Part shown: positions 56,179-64,000 of the stretch, one piece after another
How positions within the stretch are numbered: position 1 is the stretch's first letter
How the letters are laid out: each line of letters opens with the position of its first letter
DNA from: Ischnura elegans
Taxonomy: Eukaryota > Arthropoda > Insecta > Odonata > Coenagrionidae
NCBI RefSeq assembly: GCF_921293095.1
Contig: NC_060257.1
Span: forward strand, 62,628,472-62,692,471
DNA length: 64,000 nt
Direction of reading: 5' to 3'
Program-made: the position numbers and the translations under genes
The notes under the pieces: generated by a model
What the model saw: the letters and a program-made list of their open reading frames with translations, nothing else
The model's database searches: none
Told to the model about the DNA's origin: nothing

Positions 56179-58700
56179 TTTCGTTGGTGGCTTTAATTTC
56201 CGGCCACTGCTACGCACCTTAGCCGGACGCTCGGTGAAAATCACTCCACGATTTTGTAACGGTCGCACCGAGCATGCACCGTTATCGACAGAAAAGAAAT
56301 GTACCCGCAAAAGAGAGAAGAGAAAGACGAATAAAAAACGTGCGCTTTAGCATCGCATTTTTTTCCAGGAAATATACCTCGAAACGCCTCACTTCCGAAA
56401 AATAAAAATGTACAGAGAGAGAGAAAGAGCATTCACCACTTTTTCCTTCTTCCTTTTTCCTCTTCCTTGATACAAGGAAAAAAATAAAAAGAGTCGCTTC
56501 GCTTTCACATCGTTGCAGAACTCTTTATCACGTGTCCCATGAAAGAAGTGGAAGATCTGGACGATTTTTTTTTCGCGTCTTTATCCTCCTTGTACATTAT
56601 TTCCTTGTAAAAAGACAGAGAGAACAGAGAAAGACGAATACGCGGCGTTGAGGGATTGAAAATGTCGGTTGGGTGCGGTCGGAGGGAGAAAATCCAAATT
56701 TTGAACGCCTTTTAATATTTTTCCCGCGGCGTCGGAACTCAGAACCTTCCCTCAGAGCTCAATGCACACTTCCTTATGATTCAGCTCTTGAAAAGAGAGA
56801 AAGCAAGTAGAAAGAGTATATTATTCGTTGTCCTCAGGTCATCCTTCTCAAAAAATAAACCAAGAAGAGAGTACGTAGTTGTATGAGTTTTGAGGAGAGC
56901 TAACCACAATGAAGTTACTCAAACGTGGTATTTCGGATCCCAATTTATCGTAAATAAGGCAAAAAATAATCACATAAATGTTCCAAAGATGGTAAAATTT
57001 ATATGATTAAGCGGAAGCATGAATGATACGAATATAAGGAGTAGGTACACATTAAAATGACAGCCTTTCTTACTAATGCGATCGACTAGCAATTTTATTA
57101 TAGGTTGGACGATTCCGCTTAATATTGGCGTTAAGACTTGAAGGCCAGTCTTCATGATCTAGGGCTCACAAACGTAGCATTGCAAAAAATCATGCAATCA
57201 TTTTCTTCACTTGCTATTTCAAGTGTTGTTATCACAAAAAGCCCCACCGGAATAATTTCTACCTTAATTAAGAATATACAGTATTTAGAGCCTCTAACTT
57301 TAAATGGATTTTTCAAATAATTTCCAAAATCAATATTGATATTAGGTTTAATTCCCCTTTTTTTAGAATAATATACGCGGGAGTTCTAACAATTGGGATT
57401 TTTTAAAAATAAAATTTGAATTCATAAAAATAGCGCAGGCTCGTAAAATGGACTAAAAAATATGAGCCACAAACTAAAGAATACAATGCTTGAACGTTCA
57501 TGTCAATAGCAGGTACCTACTCGCGGTCTCTTTGTCATTTAGCGTTCTTAATGTAAACGAAGATCGAATCTCTGTAGCTTTTCACTAATCCTTGGTAACG
57601 AGGGAAGACCTTGTTTCCACAACGCAGAGGGCACAAAACCTACTTTGATTATTATGACATCCTCGTTTGCGGAGTCACTGGAGAGTGAAGACTGTCTGTG
57701 CCATGAGCCGTTTTGCGAGAGAAGAAAAGAAGGACTTTCATTTACGCAAGACTTGAAACGGAGATTCCATGTTTTAACGTAAAAAAATAAACGGGAAGAC
57801 AATTGTTCCTGACAGATGAGAGCTTAAAATTCTCGTATGAGCGATACAGCAGGAAAACGAGTAGAGAAGTAAAGAATTCGTTACGGTCACTCACAAAAAA
57901 AACATTTTGTAAAATAACGAAAACAAGATAGTTGCGATTTTGCTCATGGAAATATTTTACTTGTTTTTTAAGTATTAAACCCTAAGTATGAGAAATTCGA
58001 AATCAAACATACTGAGAGGAGTTCAGTGGCTTAAACTTATGAAGGTAAGTGCGGGAAACCCCGCTTTCTGAACGTCAAAAGAATCGACTACAATCAACCA
58101 CTCCCTCAAAACGAAATTTGTTCCTATCCTTTCTCAGGTATAATTGCTTTCTTTCCTTCAAGCTCAAGATCTCAAATCATCACTATTTGTGTCTAAGCTA
58201 TCAAATTTCCTCAATGAAAATTCTTTCAGAGAACCGTATCAAACTCCAATTTAAGCATCATCATATTTCTAAAAGATTTTCTGGACTTTGTGATAATCAA
58301 ATGAACCATTATTTTTCAACCTAAATCATTTTATTAAGCATAGGTCGAGGGCTGATTGCTTAAGAACTTGTATACGTGTTACCAATATTTGCAGTGGAAG
58401 CGTGAATTTTTAATTTTTTGGATACCTATCTGAATAAATATTTTCTGTGACGCTACGAAAATACATTTGCTCCTTTGTCTATTTTTCACCAGCTTCAATG
58501 CTTAAGCGAACACTCACACATAATTACAGCATAAATGTGTCCTTACGTTAGTATATACTGAAAATTTTAAGTTAATAAAGGTTGCTAAATCAAAAAAATG
58601 GGAAATCATGACGGTCTGCAGCCATGTATGAAGGTCACTCCATAGCTAATTCACCCAAATTTCCTTACACCACAATCTTCTATCTAAGCACTTCCAATTT
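56179..58700. other. no gene recognised; purine-rich, CpG-containing block at 56400-56760
   Basis: 56390-56660 has AGAGAGAAAGA-type purine runs and CGCGG clusters. An 84-codon minus frame at 57548-57802 and a 91-codon + frame at 58049-58324 show no known domain. AT-rich elsewhere. Confidence 0.4.
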
Positions 58701-58709
58701 TTAGTGTAT

Positions 58710-59152
58710 TTATACATCCTTTAGGAACACTATGTCACTTTTCAACATAATCTCCGTCCTTTTCGATAGCCTTACGCCACCTTGGAACTAAAGCGTGTAT
58801 TCCTATCGGTAAAACTCTGACTCGTCGCGGTGAACAATGAAAGGTGTTCGTGCAGTATGAGGTCTACCGCTGCGTTCACTATCTTCAATACTAAAGTGCC
58901 CGTGTCCACCATATACTCGCTCTGCCCAATGATTAACTGTACTAAGATCGACATCATCATCTCTATACACCCTCTTCAATCTTTCTTGAATGTTTCCGAG
59001 GATCTAATTCTCAATACAAGGGAACTCAATTACAGCCCGTTGCTTTTCACGGGCATTAAGTGCATTCACAATATTAAATAACTGCTGCTACCACGCCACG
59101 ATCGGCATTGCGTTCAAATAAAGTTTAATGTAAGCGAGAAGGATGCGTCTAT
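58710..59152 (-). pseudogene. mariner-like element with internally deleted transposase
   Basis: On the minus strand from an ATG at 59108: NALNAREKQRAVIEFPC, GNIQERLKRVYRDDDVDLST, VNHWAERVYGGHGHFSIED and SERSGRPHTA, the helix-turn-helix N terminus of a mariner-type transposase with two in-frame stops. About 170 nt before the end it jumps, with a frame change, to GIHALVPRWRKAIEKDGDYVEK and stop (58735), the family's C terminus. The catalytic middle is missing. Imperfect termini ATACATCCTTTAGG (58711) and ACGCATCCTTCTCG (inverse, ending 59150) bound it. It is a non-autonomous deletion derivative. Confidence 0.82.
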
Positions 59153-59174
59153 GCACTATAATAATAATAAGCAC

Positions 59175-59305
59175 CAACCTCCATGACCCCATGGTGAATT
59201 TACCGTTGAGACACGTCTCACTCAATTTATTCTTACATCGAAGCCTCAGCAAATCTCCATTATTGAAAAGAAATACATCAGCATTTAAAATGTTCGAGAG
59301 AAACT
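59175..59305 (+). repeat. solo copy of the 155-bp repeat
   Basis: CATGACCCCATGGTGAATTT, ACACGTCTCACTCAATTTAT, TCTTACATCGAAGCCTCAGC and CAGCATTTAAAATGTTCGAG match the unit at 60028-60143. Confidence 0.65.
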
Positions 59306-59574
59306 ATCGTGGTGCCAAGAGCCGTAGCCAGAACGTGTGCTAAATATGATCAGGGAAGCAACCGAGAATTGATATTGCAATAATTTGAGAATGACAAGGC
59401 AAGGTCAGAAAAATATTTGTAGAGCATAAAAAACTTGGAACGACGTAATTGGCACTCAATACAAACTGGCCTACGTCTATGTAATACTCTATAGCGTTTT
59501 TGTCAGGGGGGACCGTGTTTGGTCCAAGAATTTAGTCTTGTGCTCTCGCAATATAACAAATTGTATCTGTAAAT

Positions 59575-59775
59575 GACGTTAGTCGGTGGCGGCGGGGTAG
59601 TCCATGCCTGCCAAACAAGAGGTTGCGGGTTCGAGTCTCGCCTGGGTATACTTTCTCCTATCCAGGGCATGGTTGCTCGTGCACATCTAATTGTTAAATT
59701 TGTTGCATACCCCGATATAAAATGCCCAATATGAGCTTTATACGGTGGTTTGAGAATAATATAAAGAGATAAAAA
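59575..59775 (+). mobile_element. tRNA-derived SINE (family A)
   Basis: GTGGCGGCGGGGTAGTCCAT (A-box part) with GCGGGTTCGAGTCTCGCCTG (B box) 30-40 nt on. CTCCTATCCAGGGCATGGTT and a body with CCCCGATATAAAATGCCCAA and TACGGTGGTTTGAGAATAAT follow. It is the longest unsplit copy here and is the reference for 6252 and 41478. The tRNA-like part lacks a full cloverleaf. Confidence 0.7.
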
Positions 59776-59810
59776 TAGAATTTGGCATTGAAAAAGATTA
59801 CAAGTCACAT

Positions 59811-60145
59811 GAATATGATGGCCTCATCTAAAAAATTCTCGGGATGGCAACCACAAGTATTCTGGGTCAAATTGACCCCATGGCAGTTCTAGCATTGAGA
59901 CACATATTACTGAATAAGTTAATAGCTTACATCGAAGCCCCATAAGAACTTCCTTTATAGAAAAGAATATGATGACCTCATCTAATCAATTCGTGGAATG
60001 GCAACAAAAAATATTAAGGGTCAAAATGACCCCATGGTGAATCTACTGCTGAAACACGTCTCACTAAATTTATTCTTACATCGAAGCCTCAGCAGAATCT
60101 CTTTCATTGAAAAGAAATAGCTCAGCATTTAAAATACTCGAGAGT
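59811..60145 (+). repeat. ~156-bp tandem duplication
   Basis: Two units start at AGAATATGATG(G/A)CCTCATCTAA (59810 and 59966). Each runs through GGGTCAAA-TGACCCCATGG, GAGACAC or GAAACACGTCT, and CTTACATCGAAGCC to TAGAAAAGAA. The second unit is closest to the solo copy at 59175. Non-coding. Confidence 0.7.
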
Positions 60146-61005
60146 TTCCACCATAACTATTTCAACCGAGCCTCGTTCAGTCCTAAAAGCATCAAGTAGA
60201 GGCGCTTCCGTCTTCACACCAAACTCCTCCTCCGGATCGCCACATTTCTTTTGCATTTCGCCACTCGGGAGGGGAAATAATCTAGGCTCCTCCCTGGGTC
60301 GTTACAGCTTACCCGCCGCGCTTCAACCTAATATACTCCTCTCGTTTGGCATCCACCCTTTTGCGACCTTTCCCGGCGCCCGCTTTTGAAGGTCCCATTG
60401 AATCGGCATCAAACGAATTACTCCCGAGCTCTTCAAAGGGAAAAGAACCTCCCGTTTGCCCCGGTACGGAATCATCCCTTAATGAATCGAAAAGAAGAAG
60501 CGAGGCTCGCGAAACGGTTCCTTCATCTTTCATCCGGGATAGAGGCATGCGAGTCCGTCAACCGGCACATCTCTTTAAACCACTACATCGGTTACTCCCT
60601 TACTTTTTGTTTTCACTTCTAAAAATGCGCTCAGCTACTGCGTTCTATGGAGAATGTCTACTTATTTCCATATCTTGGAAATTATCTGAGAATTTCGTAT
60701 CTTCTACAGCGCTCATATCTAATAGGGATTTGTATATAGAGGCGAAAATAGTATCATCATCACCTGTAAATAATCCTAAGAACTGTTTGAAGTAGCTCTT
60801 CACTCAATTCTCCTATCAGCTAAACTTTTCGCAGCTAAACTTATTTTAAGTCAAATCAGGATAATTTAATGAAAATCCCGCAACGATTGGTATAAATAGC
60901 TGTGAACAAGCAGAAAATTTATAAAAATAATACACGATTTTCATTTCTCCCGGTGAATACTACTATGAATTATTCTCCGGTTCTCAGCCAGGTTAATTTT
61001 TTCAT
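60146..61005. other. no gene; long open frame at 60346-60795 (+) judged spurious
   Basis: A 149-codon frame opens at TTG with no ATG until residue 68. It has Ser/Pro-rich composition and no domain. The 60230-60540 part is GC-richer. Nothing else supported. Confidence 0.35.
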
Positions 61006-61010
61006 ATAAA

Positions 61011-61053
61011 CCGACGTTTCGAGACTTTCGACGACTTGTCTCCCATCTTCAAG
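61011..61053 (-). ncRNA. hammerhead-ribozyme-like motif 4
   Basis: Minus strand: CTTGAAGATG, GGAGAC, a GTCTC partner after AAGTCGTCGAAA, then GAAACGTCGG. CTGAAGA carries one extra T, stem II is GAGAC/GTCTC with a long loop, and GAAACGTC ends the core. It fits the same class as the cores in F3 and F5. The stem III palindrome is ACGT. Confidence 0.4.
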
Positions 61054-61890
61054 GCCGTGTTACTCTTTGAAAGTCCAATTTCACACAATTTGCAATTACA
61101 ATTTTTAATTAGAAAAATTATAATTATTTTATATAAAAATTATAATTAAAAACATACTGTGTGACGAAGTATTGTTATTTAAACACGATGGACGTCATCT
61201 ATGGTGGTAATACCTTTTTTCAGCATGTACGTATAATATTTGAATTAGTAAGAGTAATGAAAACACTCGGGTGATCCAAGGATCCTCGACTACGATGCGC
61301 ACCTCTTCTTTGACGCTTTAAAAAAGGTAAAATAGTTGTAAATCAATGGACGCTCGGGAGGTTGACATCATCAAGATGCATCAAGGGAACGAGGTGATGA
61401 ATTAACGAGAGAATGTAATTCGTACGATCTATACTTGCTTTACTCGCGATAACCATTCCGACTGTCGCCTCCTTCACGCACGTATCGTCCGTCCAGCCGT
61501 CGTCCGCCTCGTGTATGCTAACCCAACAATGGATACGAAACCCTTGGGCGGGCTCGCGGGGTTACTCTCCTGGGCCGAGGTCTGAAGCGTTAGCTTATCA
61601 CCTCTGCACCGCAGAAGGGGGAGGACTGGAAGGAACAAGGAAGGAGGCGCCGCCGCGATAGGAGCCCGACGACGCCTCCAAGGAAAGGACGGGGAAGGAA
61701 GGACGGGACGAGGAATCCTGCACCGTCACAAAGGCGGGCAGGTCCTACCACTAACGAAACCAAGCTATACGCAATTAATATGCTACCAATTTTAGTAGAT
61801 TTTCCTATAAGGAAGAAAAATCTATCGATCAAATCGGTAGATATGCTAACCCAACACTACCAGATACCTACCCCCACTCCTTAACTCTCA
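61054..61890. other. no gene; GC-rich block at 61430-61740
   Basis: 61430-61740 is GC- and CpG-rich (GGCGCCGCCGCGATAGG, CCCGACGACGCC). An 80-codon minus frame across it is unrecognised. Confidence 0.35.
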
Positions 61891-61898
61891 CCTGGCGA

Positions 61899-62469
61899 CA
61901 GGGATGGCAAGTGAAACGAAAAGAAAATGTTTCATTTCCACCCGGAGGGAAACGAAAACACGAGGCCTAGTTTTAGTTTCGTTCCAGCACGAAATTAAAA
62001 TCACCAAGGAGTTTAGTTTCGACCCGGTACGAAACTTTACTCCCGGATATGAAAATAAATTAGTCGAAACTCCGCTGCTCATAGTTAAGTTTCACGTTTG
62101 ACATTCGTGTAGAGAGGTTTAAAAAAATCGAGCTTTAAAATCGAATGGCCACTTTGCGCTCACCGTTCTCCTGCTAGTGGTAAAAAATATTAGTGCCCCA
62201 AGCTCCTAATGGCGGTAGGCCGAACCTCTACTTAATTCAACCATACTTCGTACTCGGTGCGTGGGTCGAAAGTAAATCGTTCGAAGGTGAAGCACGTGGT
62301 CCCTCCGGCGCGAAAAATCATCTGCGTTTCGTTTCGTCTCAGAGTTTTAGTTTATTTTCGGCCCGAAGTACTTTAGACTCCGATTTGGTTTCTATATTTC
62401 GCTACCGGGAACGAAACCACTGACATTTTACTGGTTTTGACTTTCGTTTAGCTTCTGCTACCATCCCTA
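61899..62469 (+). mobile_element. hAT-like non-autonomous element (family T), full length
   Basis: CAGGGATGGCAAGTGAAACG at the left and TCGTTTAGCTTCTGCTACCA then TCCCTA at the right. A perfect 8-bp target duplication CCTGGCGA (61891-61898, 62470-62477) flanks it. At 571 bp it is the reference for the copies at 24760 and 47318. Many internal GAAACGAAA/TTTCGTTTC motifs may be transposase-binding sites. No transposase frame. Confidence 0.88.
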
Positions 62470-62477
62470 CCTGGCGA

Positions 62478-64000
62478 TCAGCCTTAAGCCAGGGCGACAC
62501 CTCCCAATTTATTAGTAAAGCCATTGGATATTGGATTGTGGTCCAACTGACACACACCAATTTCTAGTCCAATACCCTTTTCACAATATTTGACACAATT
62601 TCTCGTCCAATTTAGAATTTAGAGCTGGTTCTAATCGCGCCCAATATCGAATCAGAAGTCAGTTTTTTTGACTCACAGGGGCAAAAACAAGAAGCTCTTC
62701 ACAAAACATCCGGTTTGGCTGTAAAACATTGGTTTTGTTCCAAAAATTCACTTGAATTTTCTAAAATGTTGACAACAGAAGTTGTTTCACTATTGATGGA
62801 AGCGTACAAATGCTTATGCAACGTAAAATTATCGAACTGCAATGGCGCTCTCTAGCGGGACATTATAACACTATTTCGGCCAATATTGGTGTAAATATTA
62901 ATACGTGTCACATGGTATGTAACGCCCAATATTTTAAACAATATTGCGCTCCGATTTATTGGCCAATAAATTGGAAAGTGTCATACGGGATTTACCGTGA
63001 GATCGTAAGTCAGCAACAGCGAGCGACGAACGGAAGTCGGCGGGAGAAGGGGAAGATGGCGGAGCAGTCATCATAGTGCGTGGTATGTGAAAAAAAATAC
63101 GGTTTATTGAAACTTTCATTATATTGCGGCATTTTCTTTACTTTGCTTCATGCATCATCATATAAACTTTTTAGGCATTGGAGACGGAAAATCATCGTTT
63201 AGTTCCACACTAAAATATAATTATAATACTAAAAAACGCATTTCATGGGGCGATTTTAATAACATTCTTCTCTATCTTAGTCTCCGTCACTAAACAAATA
63301 TTGAGTGATTACATCGATCCGCATCGTCAATTACAATAATAAATGTATATTTTAAATAAATTAACAGGTGTAAATCATTAATATCACTAAAACACATCGA
63401 GATATCGCGATACAGAGAATTATCAACTTAAGAAATATGAAAATGAACCGTTACAGCACAAATTAGTAATATCAAAGTCGAAACAGCGGAAAATATCGCA
63501 TTGTGAGAAAAACCTGAATATTTTTCTCAAAATTATCGTTCCAAGAATCTAACCTGAAACTTCCTAACCGCACGCCGCGACGCTAACCATTACTCATTTA
63601 TTTTAGTAATTGCTCACAGACAGTATTTCTGCCAATTTAGAGTGATACAGTAACAAACATGAAGTACAAACTCAAACCATCAAAACAAAGAGTACAGACT
63701 CAAAATAATGAGGAAAATAAACACGAGACACCAGGAAAACGAGGTAGAGATATTAATGCCATTGCCTACCGTAAATAAGTATAAAGACCATGGTCTCGAC
63801 AAGAATCGTAAAAAAATAAATGGAATAAAGCCGTTGGGACGCAAGATATTCCTTTAAAGAACTGGTAACGGGCTAGTGAAACGCATTAGGTGTTCTGGCC
63901 TTCTGCCATGCCCGATAGGGCAGTGCCGCTACAAGGATACCACCAACACTTTGCGCCGGTTCTGCACAAAAGTATTCCCATCACAGCGAGGCCATGTCGA
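62478..64000. other. no gene; possible MITE at 62492-62990
   Basis: GCGACACCTCCCAATTTATT near 62493 and the inverse of TATGACACTTTCCAATTTATT ending near 62989 could be terminal inverted repeats, but there is no clear target duplication. 63000-64000 is AT-rich with nothing recognised. Confidence 0.35.

Noticed and set aside
58110-58145. Second recursive splice site (+ strand, TATCCTTTCTCAG then GTATAA)
   Set aside because: The pyrimidine tract is good but GTATAA is a weak donor and no clear branch point lies at the right distance.
59620-59650. Functional tRNA gene
   Set aside because: Only the T-arm/B box is good; acceptor, D and anticodon arms do not pair, and two further copies share the non-tRNA body.
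60346-60795. 149-codon open frame on the + strand
   Set aside because: It opens at TTG, its first ATG is at residue 68, composition is Ser/Pro-rich and no domain is recognised; the region is GC-richer and so short of stop codons.
1-64000. CRISPR array, bacterial operon or phage
   Set aside because: No short regularly spaced repeats with unique spacers, no ribosome-binding-site-spaced genes; the transposon content is eukaryotic.

Overview
The window looks like non-coding DNA from an animal genome, most likely an arthropod. It is AT-rich, has no bacterial-style gene packing, and holds remnants of many transposon classes common in insects and other arthropods: piggyBac, mariner, hAT, probable PIF/Harbinger MITEs, CR1/jockey-like and RTE-like LINEs, tRNA-headed SINEs and Penelope-like fold-back elements. 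The species cannot be fixed from the sequence. I found no host protein-coding exon. The only intact protein gene is the transposase of a complete piggyBac-like element (20601-23392).

Layout. 1-5 kb: a ~295-bp tandem repeat and a dispersed repeat pair. 6-9.5 kb: a SINE, a decayed LINE reverse transcriptase (RT) on the + strand, and another SINE. 10-14 kb: an AT-rich TATCGAT-type repeat, a MITE, and a ~175-bp tandem array that appears to be built from a fragment of a jockey-type RT. 15-18 kb: several MITEs, a head-to-head SINE pair, and a nest of inverted-repeat elements. 20-23.4 kb: a LINE 3' end, then the piggyBac element between TTAA sites. 24.7-29.3 kb: a hAT-like element, a repeat pair and a ~275-bp tandem array. 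30-40 kb: a MITE, RT relics, a ~325-bp tandem array, the first copy of a ~530-bp repeat (its second copy lies at 50.2 kb) and the first large fold-back. 41.5-45 kb: a nest in which a SINE is split by a 3.3-kb hAT-type element, which is split by a 2.2-kb hAT-type element, which holds two more MITEs. The two large insertions have perfect 8-bp target duplications. 46-54 kb: a MITE, four fold-back elements (three with 12-14 bp target duplications, one of them inside a MITE), and a repeat copy. 54-64 kb: a candidate recursive splice site, an RT relic, an internally deleted mariner, a SINE, small tandem repeats and a full-length hAT-type element with 8-bp target duplication.

Two themes stand out. 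First, fold-back elements and single motifs carry the order CTGANGA - stem II - GAAAC - short palindrome - GTC. This resembles the minimal hammerhead ribozymes known from Penelope-like retroelements and related retroposons. Second, on the minus strand at 54770/54771 a branch-point-like TACTAAT and a pyrimidine tract end in CAG and abut GTAAGT directly. That is the layout of a recursive (zero-length exon) splice site, and it would place this part of the window inside a very long intron of a minus-strand gene. Both are readings of sequence pattern and need RNA data.
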